NCBI GenBank assembly: GCA_014526335.1
Contig: JACTAT010000006.1
Coordinates: forward strand, 3,913,202-3,977,201
Length of the DNA: 64,000 nt
Origin: Chrysaora quinquecirrha
Taxonomy: Eukaryota > Cnidaria > Scyphozoa > Semaeostomeae > Pelagiidae
Direction: 5' to 3'
A program made the translations under genes and the position numbers. Below are positions 47,501-57,228 of the stretch, piece after piece; position 1 is the stretch's first letter, and each line of letters starts with the position of its first letter. Under the pieces are notes generated by a model. It had not been told where the DNA came from, ran no database searches, and saw only the letters and a program-made list of their open reading frames with translations.

Positions 47501-50500
47501 TACGAAGAATGTGGCGCACAAAGATGGTCCATGATTCCAAAACAAAAGAAAAAATAAGGTAAAAGCAAAAAATTCCGTTTTATGGGTAAATCTGCTCGAA
47601 AATACCCAGACGAATCTCTCTATACCAGAAGTGGATCCCTAGAAGTGAAGCGAAGGACATGGTCCGGTCGGTTCAAATGACTACAAAGGCCTGGTGAAGC
47701 TAGGAGACATATCGCTCTTGACATTGTTTCGCACATGTCCCCTCGATTTCTCCCAGTTTAGCCACAGGTTACTTTGAAACACGCAGAAATTCGTAGCGAG
47801 AGACACGCGAATGCTTCAATAAGACAACAGAGACATTTCTTGTCTCCTTGATTCGAGGAAGCTGTTGCTCGCTTGTCACTCGCATGTTTAGCCAGCACGG
47901 ACGACACGCCGAATATAACGTCGCACGCAACATGTCTCCTAGTTTAGCAACAGCTTAAAGCTATACCTAATTTTAAGATGCAGAGATAAGATGGCTTCGC
48001 GCAATGATAAACTGTAAAAATGTGCAATGATAGAAATGTTTGATTAAATCAGGCTACAAAGCCTTTAATATGTGAATCACGAAGCATTGAGGCATAGGGA
48101 GCGATTCTAAGCTACACGCCATCGTTTGGTACTTTACTGCGTCACGCAGTACTGCTTCGGCGGCCATAGATATACACAACGTATTTCGTACTATTGTATT
48201 TTGTACGTATTAGCTTCTTCACAATTCCATCCACAGACATGTACTAAGAGCAGTAATAATGCTGACACCCACATTGGGTTTGACGTGGATTCTTGGTATA
48301 TTCACAATGGCAAGCAACGATCTCGTTATGTACTTCATATTCGCTGTTTTGAACTCAATGCAGGTGAGATTACGGTTTTTGAGATCAAATACGGTATTTT
48401 CTCTAATGAGCACAAACAAATTTTAGGGACCACGCCCTTTAGAGCACTGGGAAATGCCCTTTTTGGATCGAATGAAAGATAGTATCCTAATTTTGGCAGA
48501 GATAAAACAGTCAATGAAGGGCAAAAAACTTAACGTGAACGTAATTATAAACTCAAAACACAACTTAAACCTACGAAAATATTAGTTGCTGCTTGATTGT
48601 TTTCAGCTGCTTCTTTTTCCTTCTTCCAAAAGGCAACCTCTCTTGATTCAGAAAGGACTGGGAATTCAGGTGAAATCTTAAGAAAGGAAAATGATTCATC
48701 AGCCCCCCCCCCCGCCATTTTATGATCGGATTTGAGACGAATTACAAAATCGATCTTTGAGAAAACTGGGGTGGACACGTCCTCCCCCAGTCCACCCCGT
48801 AGCGCTGCCCTTGCATCTTTCTCAATAGCTGTCCCTGCAAACCAAAGGATCTAGGCACAAAGCATTTTCAAAACTTTCTATAACATTTGACCAGTTCATT
48901 TTGAAAATATCCGGAGTCTTGCATAACAAGATAATCTATCAAGGTCTCGAAATTTTCTCACACTGAAATGCTACAAAAAATACCAATCAGAGATAATAAC
49001 AAACATAGCTGGTTAACTAGCGGTGTTCAGGTTCATGTTTGTTCACTCCGATAAAGGGTTCCAAATCTGGTCATGATTTGTGTTTTATTCCGATTCCTTG
49101 TTCCGGGTTTTCAAGATGCAATTTGGAATAACATGACTTCCGCCAGGCCCTTTTGAGTCCAAGACGGAAGAGAAATTAATCGGAAGGGAAATAAAGTAAA
49201 ATGGCCGAAGGAAAGCAGCGTTTGAATCCGATAGTAAAAGTTTTTCTGGAGGGAATCAACGATGAAAACAGCGAACTTTCCAAACTAAATGGGTTGTGGC
49301 ATATCCAAAGAAAGATTTGGAGATATGTGACAAGCTTTTGGAAGTCAAACATCAAAATAAATAAGACATTAGACCCGAAGGTTAGGAATTTCGATGAAGA
49401 GCAGTCATACATCAATTTGAATGCGAATACTTGCAGACACAAAGGCGTAAAGGAGGCTGTTTATTATAGACGATGGCCATATTCGTATAACGAAGTGAAT
49501 TTCCCAAAGCCAACTGGTATCAACATTAACATGATGCCTTTTGTTATGAATTTAAGAGATTTTTCAAAATGCCGGTTACCTAATTATTTAAGACCCTATT
49601 GGGAAAGAATTCTTTGTCACTGTCCTGTCGAGTATGAACAGAGAGGTAAAATAGGGTATCTCACGATTCAAGAGAGTTTTGTTCGCAAAGACTATTCACA
49701 AAGACGGCCTGGCCTTCACACAGAAAAACCTGGCCTGGTTAGGCTGAAGAACAACACAAAGAAAGTTTGTAATTCTACTTGTGATGATGACACTCGGGAA
49801 GTGGAAGATACCACAGGTTTTGGTAATGGGTATTCCTTAGTAAGAAGATTCAGTTATCAGTGGGGTTCTGGCTCATGGAGGCGTGTTTCTGAACAACCAC
49901 AGATAGTAGGTGGGATCTACATGGCTTCCAACCTTAGTCATTCTTGCAAAATATACAATTGTGAAATCATGGATGATACATTGATAGGTGAACATGGAGA
50001 TATAGAACATCTAAGAGAGTTTCTTCCAGAGGGTGAGGATTTAAAGAAAAACTCTATCTATTGGTTCACAGATTGTACACCCCATGAGTCTCTGCCACTA
50101 AAGAACAGTGCAGAAAGGCAATTCTTCAGACTTGTGACAAGCGAGGTTTCTCTTTGGTTTGAAGAACATTCTACAAAGAATCCACTTGGTGTAGTACCTG
50201 ATCCAGAGAAGACAAAGATTGTCAAAGGATATAAATTTGATAAAAATGGTGTCGAAATTTGGACCCTTTGTTGAAAAATAAGAAGCAAAAAATATGTTAA
50301 AAGCTCTGTAAGAGTTGAAAACTGCTTTAGACATACTAACTAGAAATGTCTTTCTTGATAACTGTTAACACAAAACAAAGGGTGTTTCAAGTCACAAAAA
50401 CATATGGGAATAGCCTGTTCACCCTTGAACAAAAATGCAGTGGAACAAGTAATGTGCATAAAAGACATTTGGTGACATACATATTGTGGAATAGAAATCC

Positions 50501-52354
50501 CTTCTCATGAAATTAATAAAGTGGGAGAGAAACAGTGACCAATGTTTGAATTGTATTATATATTATATAGATCTATAGCTATATACAGTACCGTAATAGT
50601 TTAGTAAGCAGCAGTACGTAGGTTTTTAAATCAAAATGTTCTCCACTTGTTTTTGTGACAAAGTAAGCTACTACCTTATTCACTATTTTAAGCTTCTCAT
50701 GTGACACTCAACAAACAAATGTTGTCTTTGGTGAAAAAAAGCTTGCAATTTAAAGACTTTTAAGACTTTAAGAAGTCTTTAACTTTTATTGGAGAAAAAA
50801 AAACATTTGGGTTCATGTTGGCTCGTTCCGATACAGGGTTCCAAATCCGGTCCTAATTCCTGTTCCAGCGGTGATTCCGATTCATGATCCCGGTTTTTAG
50901 CTTTGGAACTACATCACTTCCGCTTGGACAGGTCCTTTTGATCACGGCACGTCACGGAAGGGAAGAGGAAGAAAACAAAATGGCCGAACCAAAGCAACGT
51001 TTAAACCCAATAGTTAAAGTTTTTCTGGAGGGAATATATGATGAAGATAGTGAACTCTTTAAGCTGAACGCCTTTTGGTACATCAAAAGAAAGATTTGGA
51101 GATATGTCAAAAACTTTTGGAAGTCTAGCATCAAAATAAATCCGGCATTCGATCCGAGGGCTAGAAGTTTCGAAACAGAACGTTCGTACATCAATCTAAA
51201 TTCAAGAAGTTACATGAACGAAAGCATTCACGTTGATTATAGAGAGTATCCATACATATATCGAGATCTGGTTTTCCCAAAGCCAAAAGGCATTAACATC
51301 AATATGATGCCTTTCGTCATGGATGGTATGGAAGAGCAAAATTTTGAAAAGTGCTGTTTGCCTTCAAGTTTGAAAACCTATTGGCAAAATATCATTCGTC
51401 ACTGTCCATTAGAACGTGAACAAATTGGTAAGATAGGATATTTGACTATTCAAGAAAATTTCGTTCCAAAACAATCTTCACAAAGACGACCTGGAATCCA
51501 CACAGAAAGACCTGGGCTGGTCAGACTAAAAAACAAGAAGACATACAGTGATGGCAGCCACAGTGAGTCATGTGATGATGACGCTCCGGAAGTGGAAAAT
51601 GACTTAGAATTTGGTAATGGGTACTCCATGGTGCGAAGACACAGTTGGGGATGGGGTGCTGGCAATTGGAGGCCTGTTTCAGAAACACCAGAAATACAGG
51701 GTGGGATCTACATGGCTTCAAATGTCAGTGATTCTTGCAAAATATATAATTGCGAAATTCTGAATGATGAATTGATAGGTGAACATGGAGATATAGAACA
51801 TCTAAGAGAGTTTTTGCCAGAGGGTGAAGTTTTAGAGAAGAATTCAATCTATTGGTTCACAGATCGTACACCCCATGAGTCACTGCCACTGAAGAAAAGT
51901 GCAGAAAGGCAATTCTTTAGACTTGTGACAAGCGAGGTTTCTCTTTGGTTTGAAGAACATTCTACAAAGAATCCACTTGGCATAGTACCTGATCCAGAGA
52001 TAACAAAGATTGTCAAAGGATATAAATTTGATAAAAATGGTGTTGAAATCTCTGATTCTTAGTAACATTGAAGCATACCAAATTGTGGACAATAATGTTT
52101 GGGCATATCAAATATCTAATGCTTTATGCTCTTGTATTCACATGATAACTAATTTGTGTTTTTGGATGTTAATGCTTCATCTCTTTCTCACTTAGGGTGT
52201 GTTCATTTTCATCAATAGCTGCATCCTTGATAAAAAGGTTGGTCAGCAGCAAATTGCAGTTTTAAAGTTATTTCTCAGGAGTTGCTTCTATAAAATCGCT
52301 ATAACAGGAGCAGAATCTAAGGCATTTGATGCTTTGCAGATGCCCAAGAGATGA
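38563..52354 (+). CDS. Adhesion GPCR with GAIN/GPS and seven membrane segments, 17 exons
   Basis: Cell-surface receptor of about 637 residues. Exons: 38563-38730, 39235-39438, 39611-39679, 40895-41000, 41427-41555, 42071-42173, 42376-42469, 42938-42984, 43491-43608, 44250-44362, 44590-44692, 45617-45767, 46293-46362, 46460-46526, 47473-47558, 48237-48363, 52196-52354. All borders are GT/AG and all phases agree. Signal peptide at about 1-25; GAIN domain at about 60-345 with LRLFGREIQNLSHPV typical of subdomain B; GPS with W302, C317, C331 and cleavage site H333-L334-T335. TM1 in exon 10, TM2 in exon 11, TM3-4 in exons 12-13, TM5 in exons 14-15 (CWL, FLGP), TM6-7 in exon 16 (LGLTWILG, FAVLNSMQ), end of TM7 in exon 17 (GVFIFINS). 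No lectin, EGF or other adhesion module precedes GAIN. Nearest subfamily not determined. The frame is open to a GTG at 38545, but the ATG at 38563 is the usable start. The last exon reads through to a stop at 52354; further splicing is possible. Confidence 0.87.
38800..39115. mobile_element. Relative of the 'CGATCAAACATTG' foldback family in receptor intron 1
   Basis: ACAATGTTTGACCG, TTTGACAAGCATTG, GGTCAAACATT and TTTAATCAATAATG alternate on the two strands as in 56591-56853. Ends are not clean, so limits are approximate. Confidence 0.35.
39790..40830. repeat. Degenerate TATACC hexanucleotide satellite
   Basis: About 1 kb of CCTATA/TATACC units with point changes, in receptor intron 3. The purest run, about 40087-40132, is perfect CCTATA. 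The long open frames across it, Tyr/Thr/Ile-rich on either strand, are products of the repeat and not genes. Two roughly 90-base subunits (near 40040-40130 and 40190-40260) share CTGATACTTATACTTAAAC, showing a higher-order duplication. Confidence 0.85.
42530..42690 (-). repeat. tRNA-derived SINE, family 1, with intact B box
   Basis: Minus strand: TGGCGTCGTGGTG resembles an A box; GGTTCGAGTCC (complement of 42600-42610) is a perfect pol III B box. It ends with GTTAACCTATTACTGAGATC then CTAGTG, as the plus-strand copies in the CELF introns do. Located in receptor intron 7. Confidence 0.7.
45232..45445. repeat. CCGGTAC-rich repeat segment
   Basis: CCGGTAC or its variants (CCGGTACG, GGTACACGG, ACCGGTACGG) occur about ten times in 210 bases in receptor intron 11, ending at a seven-C run. 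Probably a dispersed repeat; no other copy is seen here. Confidence 0.4.
45999..46230. mobile_element. Inverted-repeat element, 'TTGCTTATT' family, copy 4 (uninterrupted)
   Basis: Left end CTGATAAGCAACTGGAC, right end TTGCTTATTGAACACTTGCT then TATTAAG. It contains ACGGAATGACTGGTACCCC, the empty site equivalent to the hAT-like insertion at 35681. Lies in receptor intron 12. Confidence 0.6.
46575..46735 (-). repeat. tRNA-derived SINE, family 2, copy in receptor intron 14
   Basis: Shares ATTTTTCCACA, GGCATACCACAA and the GTTTTGACTTTTTC ... GTTAAGCCTTCTTCAGCACC stretch with 17185-17370. The tRNA-like head is more degraded here. Confidence 0.45.
46738..47348. mobile_element. Mariner-type DNA transposon remnant
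   Basis: Left end CAGGGTGGCCCAAAATAAAG then GGACCCCCT; right end AGGGGGTCCCTTTTTTTTGG then GCCACCCTG; flanked by TA. On the minus strand a short frame (47224-47030) ends with NVWSVILEKCIEQD, and GGHFEYH-like codons follow after a stop, resembling the C-terminal end of Tc1/mariner transposases. The rest is lost, so it is inactive. Inserted in receptor intron 14. Confidence 0.75.
49031..49200 (+). promoter_or_regulatory. Upstream region of nested paralogue 1 (part of duplicated unit)
   Basis: GTTCATGTTTGTTCACTCCG, GGGTTCCAAATCTGGTC, GATTCC, GGTTTT, CACTTCCGC-like and GGTCCTTTTGA-like blocks align in order with 50811-50979 upstream of the second gene. The tandem duplication therefore included about 170 bases of promoter or leader, which suggests each copy has its own transcription start. 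The exact start is not visible. Confidence 0.5.
49201..50274 (+). CDS. Intronless protein of unrecognised family, nested paralogue 1
   Basis: 357 residues from ATGGCC to a stop at 50274, no intron, inside the last intron of the adhesion GPCR and on the same strand. The N-terminus has RLNPIVKVFLEGI and RKIWRYV; the middle INMMPFVM, KIGYLTIQE and RRPGLHTEKPGLVRL; the end EHGDIEHLREFLPEG, YWFTDCTPHESLPL and RQFFRLVTSEVSLWF. There is no signal peptide or membrane segment, so it is probably cytosolic or nuclear. H173-x-E175, H295 and R306 (or R310) are spaced as the metal and co-substrate residues of 2-oxoglutarate/Fe(II) oxygenases, and the hydrophobic stretches around H295 fit a beta barrel. This is inference, not a recognised family. 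AATAAA lies at 50515-50520. Confidence 0.8.
   Translation: MAEGKQRLNPIVKVFLEGINDENSELSKLNGLWHIQRKIWRYVTSFWKSNIKINKTLDPKVRNFDEEQSYINLNANTCRHKGVKEAVYYRRWPYSYNEVNFPKPTGININMMPFVMNLRDFSKCRLPNYLRPYWERILCHCPVEYEQRGKIGYLTIQESFVRKDYSQRRPGLHTEKPGLVRLKNNTKKVCNSTCDDDTREVEDTTGFGNGYSLVRRFSYQWGSGSWRRVSEQPQIVGGIYMASNLSHSCKIYNCEIMDDTLIGEHGDIEHLREFLPEGEDLKKNSIYWFTDCTPHESLPLKNSAERQFFRLVTSEVSLWFEEHSTKNPLGVVPDPEKTKIVKGYKFDKNGVEIWTLC
50515..50520 (+). terminator. Polyadenylation signal AATAAA after nested paralogue 1
   Basis: Canonical hexamer 240 bases past the stop at 50274 and before the second duplicated unit. It supports independent transcription of paralogue 1 rather than read-through as receptor intron. 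Confidence 0.4.
50811..50979 (+). promoter_or_regulatory. Upstream region of nested paralogue 2 (duplicated unit)
   Basis: Aligns block by block with 49031-49200: GTTCATGTTGGCTCGTTCCG, GGGTTCCAAATCCGGTC, CACTTCCGC, GGTCCTTTTGA. The frame of the second gene is open back to an ATG at 50884, but the residues upstream of MAEPKQ have no counterpart in the first paralogue and fall in this non-coding duplicated block. Confidence 0.5.
50980..52062 (+). CDS. Intronless protein of unrecognised family, nested paralogue 2
   Basis: 360 residues from the ATG at 50980, chosen because the sequence from MAEPKQRLNP aligns with the start of the first paralogue. No intron. It keeps the candidate metal-site residues H174-x-E176 in RRPGIHTERPG, the TDRTPHESLP histidine and the RQFFR arginines. 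The last 90 residues differ from paralogue 1 at only a few positions, whereas the first half is much more diverged, with several small insertions. Where paralogue 1 has TDCTPHE this copy has TDRTPHE. It lies 133 bases upstream of the final receptor exon. Function unknown. Confidence 0.8.
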   Translation: MAEPKQRLNPIVKVFLEGIYDEDSELFKLNAFWYIKRKIWRYVKNFWKSSIKINPAFDPRARSFETERSYINLNSRSYMNESIHVDYREYPYIYRDLVFPKPKGININMMPFVMDGMEEQNFEKCCLPSSLKTYWQNIIRHCPLEREQIGKIGYLTIQENFVPKQSSQRRPGIHTERPGLVRLKNKKTYSDGSHSESCDDDAPEVENDLEFGNGYSMVRRHSWGWGAGNWRPVSETPEIQGGIYMASNVSDSCKIYNCEILNDELIGEHGDIEHLREFLPEGEVLEKNSIYWFTDRTPHESLPLKKSAERQFFRLVTSEVSLWFEEHSTKNPLGIVPDPEITKIVKGYKFDKNGVEISDS

Positions 52355-54324
52355 CTAATGCAATGCAAATGCAAGATAGCAAAGTTGATGCAAGCAGAAA
52401 TCAATGTCAGATCTGTTTTGATCAATGCAAATTCTTAGGGCTTAGGGTTTTTTAAGCCCTCAAGTCAAATTCCGTCCTTGGCTTCTTTTTCAAAAGAAAC
52501 AATGTTATTCCTTGATAGCTTATTATTATAAGACAGTCACTCGTGCTCTGTACTCCGAAGATTAAGAAAACAGCATCCAAGTCGCTTTTGCATTTCTTGG
52601 ATTCTCGTAAATAGCAGTTCTGACATTCTGCATCATCAAATGGCTTTAGCTTTGAACTGTAATTTCACAATTAGGGAAGGATCACCATTTGCAAGTATTA
52701 TTGTTCATATAATACACTTTGTTTTATTTATATATTAATTATAAAAAGATAAACGGAGTATTTGAAACTTACTTTCCAAAGGTGAGAGTGGACATGATTG
52801 CCTTGATTCGCCATCCTAGCAGACTTTCCACAAGAGGTGAGAACTCCAACCACGATAACACCTTTTGATAAAAAATTATTTGTAAAACGAAGATACTGCA
52901 AGCAGGGAAGTTAAGCTTATTATGACTAATTGCAAGAGAATGAGCTAGATTCAATCTATGGGAAATCAAATCGTGTTTAATAAGAGGAATATAACATGTA
53001 GATGTTGCCAATTGCTTGTTTAGCATGGCTTCAAGTTTGCAAAATGCATTCCCAGTAAGTCAAATGTTCTGAGAAAGCTGACACGCTGAAACTCTTTATC
53101 GACCATCAACCTTGCAATGGCAGCTGGGAAAATTTTGAGCAGTTTTTATCTGGATCATCCAAATCAACACAATGGACACACAGTGGAGGTGCTACGTAGG
53201 ACATGCCCCTCATCGCATCAAATGCTTGGGTCACTTTTGTACTTTGCACCAATCAAGAAAATAAAGACTGACATGCAATGAAAGATCGAAAAGTAATTAC
53301 AAGTGTACAGATATCATTCGTCCTGCCAAAACAGCGACTTCTGGCACAGTAAAGGCTAGTGCTGTGTTTCCGTGAAATTTTTTTGGCATCCGAAGACCCT
53401 TTTTTGTACGCTCGCTCTCTCATGTACCTACTCCACTATTTTAGGCAAGCCCCTTCTCTGCAGAGAAGTGATTAAATGACACAACAACCCTAAAACTGAT
53501 TGCAGTTGATGCAGTGCCTTGTTCTCTTGTCTTAATCTTGTTTGAGATTTGCCCTTTGCCCATCCAGAGGTGGGTGCAGTGACCATGAAAAGCCAACAAT
53601 CTTCGCACAAAACAGAACTTAGTTTCTATAAAGTTTCGAGAGCAACAAAACCACATTGCAAGTTGCAGAAATGATGTTGCACGAAGAATGAAGAAGTCAT
53701 GTGTTGCAACAGCTTTATGGCAAAAATTGCAGAGAAAAACTGTATTGTGTCACTCTTTATTTCCTAAATGCAAAGTCGACTCGCAGTAGCACAATTTTAT
53801 TTTCTGATAATGTTAAATTTTCTACAGTTCATTTTCAGATTCGACGCTGAATCGAATTTGGCCAACAAAGGTTCCAAGGACCGAAGATTTTGCAATGAAA
53901 TATGGTACCAATCAAAGCAAGAACAATTAACAGCCATGAATAAAGGATTCAGCTGTATTAGTTTATCCATTTCATGCGTGTTCGAGTTTGGAGAAATTAT
54001 TTGCAAATACGAAAAGATTTGTCCATGAACTGAATCATTTTTGTAGAAATTCTGGAATGAGATATCCCCAAACTTGCATCTTGCATTGCTTTTAGCAACG
54101 CATGAAGAATTTTGGCATCATTTACATCAAAGAATTTGTCATTTGCATCAAAGCAGATGTGATGCAGACATCTACGTGTAGTGGGATTTACTAGCATTCG
54201 TGCAGCTGGTGAACGAAACTCAAGAAGCAGAGTTTTCGATAACCCCGTTAGCCGATACTCGTCGGAAGGGAAGGAATCTAAGATTGGTGGGGTAGGCTAA
54301 ACAGTTTCAAAGCAAGAGATTCAC

Positions 54325-54380
54325 GTTTCGATCTTATGATCTTCTTTAGCAAACTGTCAAGAAGATCATAAGATCGAAAC
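54325..54380. repeat. Perfect 22-bp inverted repeat (hairpin)
   Basis: Arms GTTTCGATCTTATGATCTTC+TT at 54325-54346 and the exact complement at 54359-54380, loop of 12 bases. Each arm also contains its own near-palindrome GATCTTATGATC. No gene is attached to it. Confidence 0.8.
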
Positions 54381-54894
54381 ATTCAAATACGAGTTTATAT
54401 TTTTGAATCTCTTGTTAAAATATTTTATGTAGATAAAGTAAGGTAACTTTTTGTCATAGTTCAAATTTAAAGTATTTGGCGATGAAATGATTCAATGACA
54501 AAACTTGGTTATTCAAAATTTAGCCCCCAGCAAAATTTACCCTTCCGACGGGCCTGTGACGGTTGACGATGTAGGCTGAGCATGAGTGAAAGTGGTGCGT
54601 GCGGGTGCCAGAAATAAAAGCATGGTTCGGATTAAACCTTAGATAGGTAAGTCTTGGGCTTTATCTTTTAGCCATGATATAAACAGCATCTCAGCAACTA
54701 AGTTTACACTTCTCACATTAAAACGTCCATGAATGATCAAACAAATTCTCGGCAAAACTGACAATGGTGCACTAATTAGAACTTGAACTGCCTACTGCTT
54801 GCATAAGTGGCATTTAGAATTGCCAAACTTCTATTCTACAAAACATAAAAGCGAGAATGAACATGGGAAAAGACAACCACAAGCACTTACTCAC

Positions 54895-54960
54895 CAATCA
54901 AAAGAGTAAATTTTTCAGACAGCTAGGCATGACATCAAGCAGGCATCAGTCATAAGTTTG
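54895..54960 (-). other. Putative non-coding exon A (duplicated pair)
   Basis: Minus strand: acceptor TTCTCTTTCAG, 66 bases starting CAAACTTATGACT, donor GTGAGT. All three frames contain a stop. Upstream intron sequence is shared with exon B (CCCAAGAGACC, TTTGGGATTT). It could belong to a long non-coding RNA or a 5' leader. Confidence 0.35.
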
Positions 54961-55602
54961 CTGAAAGAGAACGAAAAACATATTGAACGAAAGAAAACGT
55001 AAATTTTTATGCTTTTTCTTGGTCTCTTGGGACACACTTACACGCACTTATAGTTAAAGTTTCAATTGAAACTGCAAATCCCAAAGTTATTCTTCAGAAA
55101 GAATGGATAGATAAACTAGAGGCAACTGAAACTTTGTTGTCAAGCAAATTTAAAATGTTTGACCAACAATGTTTGATAGTTCGAGGCTCTGGCCAAATTG
55201 CATTTTTGCTTTCTCGTAAGTTATTTGAGGAACGCACAAGCAAAGTTAACAAGCTTGAAGCCCTTGCCGGGAAACACAACTCTAACATGTTTTTGAGAAC
55301 GGTAGGGGTGAAAGGTTGGTGAAAAATCGCTTCGAAATAAGAGATACGAACTGATGAGATGGAAGACCAGTTTCTAATCAAAAAGAGGGACAGTAAATAT
55401 CATTTCGCAATACACTTGTAAGGGACTTGTACACCTATCTTGTTATGAAAATAAGTTATGAAAATATTAAGCTCTAAAGCTGACAAACGTGTACTAATAA
55501 CCAACAAGATACCACCACATGTAGTTAAACTTAGAAGGAAAGGAATTTCTAGGAAATAAAAGGAAAGGACGAAAACGGTAGTCTGAAAAAAAATTTACTC
55601 AC

Positions 55603-55660
55603 CGACCCAGTAAATTGGCATTGCAAGCAGTTAGGCCAGTAGCAGCAAGTCACAAGTTTG
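55603..55660 (-). other. Putative non-coding exon B (duplicated pair)
   Basis: Minus strand: acceptor TTCTCTTTCAG, 58 bases starting CAAACTTGTGACT, donor GTGAGT. The first 13 bases and both splice sites match exon A, as does about 100 bases of upstream sequence; the 3' part of the exon differs. No open frame in any phase. Confidence 0.35.
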
Positions 55661-56590
55661 CTGAAAGAGAATGAAGAAGACATCAAATTACAGAAAATTC
55701 ATTAAGTATTTCTTGGTATCGGTCTCTTGGGGACAAACTTAGCTAAATTACTCTTAAACTGTAAATCCCAAAAGATGAAACATTATTCTGTTTGCTCTTT
55801 TATAAAAAGCAAGAGGCATTATGTATTTCCAAAAACCTACTTCACTATACATTTCTCAGGATCAAGGCAGTACAAGAATTTCCTGTTGCATTCGTGGCGT
55901 AACATAGTAATTAAATTTGTTATGTCCTTGCCTTGCATTGTCGAGGAACGCTGTGAGAGAATAACAACCATACCAACAGCCTCTTCCAGCGAACGCATCG
56001 CGTCTTCTGCTACCCTCATTTCTTCTCAAGACTGCCTTTGACCTTCTCAGCCAATTACTTATATACGTAAAATATTCAATCTACAGTGTCTTCTAAGTCT
56101 TTTTCTATCCTTTTTCCACACGTTCTTCCAAAAAAGAATATGTACGCAAAGATTCCTTGCCAGGTTGTTGTATTGAAGTATCATGGTTTCCCTGTTTTTA
56201 TATCATGCAACATTGAACTGCAATTGCCATCCTGGTCAGTCTCTCTTTCCAAATAGTGAAATATAGGGCGGTGAACCTTGCAGCCAGAATAGCCTGAGAA
56301 TGAACCTAGCAAAGTGTGTATGTGCTTCATAGGATCCATACGACTCGCAGCTGTACAGTGCCACTGACTGGTCGGACAAAGGACTTCAGGATTTCCAACG
56401 CATGGTTGACCTCCAGAGGCCCCTTGTGCCTTGCCCTTTTGACTTCTTGCTTTTTTGACTGAAACTCCATAGTTTCACCATCCTGTGCTATTCTTTAAGG
56501 TCCTCTGAATCTTTCTAACTTGTAGAATCAGGAACATAATTCTCCTATATTGGCAAGAGTTTGCGTCTATGTCTCGCAAAAGGAAAACGA

Positions 56591-56853
56591 CCTGACTAAA
56601 CGATCAAACATTTTTTCAAACATTTGAAATTTGCTTATCATCATCAAGCAAAATGTTTAACCGTCTGGCTTCGTCGCAAAACTTTGCTCGCCCAAAATGT
56701 TTTGCTTGCGTCAAGCAATGCTTTCAAACTTTTCGAAAACATTGGCAACGAATTCTGCTTGTCAAAATGTTTTCTAACGTCACAAAACATTCAAACGTTG
56801 TTTGATAGGCAAATTTCTCATGTTTGACAAACAATGTTTGATCGTTAAACCAG
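56591..56853. mobile_element. Foldback element, 'CGATCAAACATTG' family, best copy
   Basis: Left end CCTGACTAAACGATCAAACA, right end the complement of CCTGGTTTAACGATCAAACA. The interior consists of AAACATTT and CAAAATGTTT motifs on both strands, so most of the 263 bases can fold. Related copies: 14924-15311, 38800-39115, 57749-57958. Confidence 0.6.
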
Positions 56854-57228
56854 GGCATTCCCGAAGCTACAGTAACGCTAGGAAAAGACATAAAGTACGT
56901 TACAGACTAACAAATAGACAATTTCCAGCAACAATTCATGAAATAAACAAAATTGTAAAATTTTACTTCGAACTTCCAACATCCTTGTACATGACACACA
57001 TTATGCAAGAGTAGATAACAGTAGTTAACAAGTGCAGTTAACGATATTCTAATTAATAACAAGAGATATGATACATTATGCTTCAATTTCAGAGAATACA
57101 TTCAAGATTTTAAGATGTACCTGTCCTGTCTTTTTTCTATTTCTAACTTGTCTGTTTTGGATGGTAAAATATTTCAAAACATATAAGAGTCATTCCACAC
57201 ATTATTTTGGTTCTGCAGTTTTGATTTT

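Larger units (their letters stand above)
52355..57228. other. Intergenic region between the receptor and VDAC
   Basis: No protein gene supported. An AATAAA at 53260-53265 could end the receptor transcript. The region holds a perfect hairpin (54325-54380), a pair of duplicated putative non-coding exons (54895-54960 and 55603-55660) and an inverted-repeat element at 56591-56853. A fragment around 55125-55310 shares TTTGACCAACAATGTTTGAT with that element family. The VDAC 3' untranslated region should lie just below 57229. Confidence 0.4.

Noticed and set aside
50884..50979. Upstream ATG extending nested paralogue 2 by 32 residues
   Set aside because: The extension has no counterpart in paralogue 1 and lies in the duplicated non-coding block.
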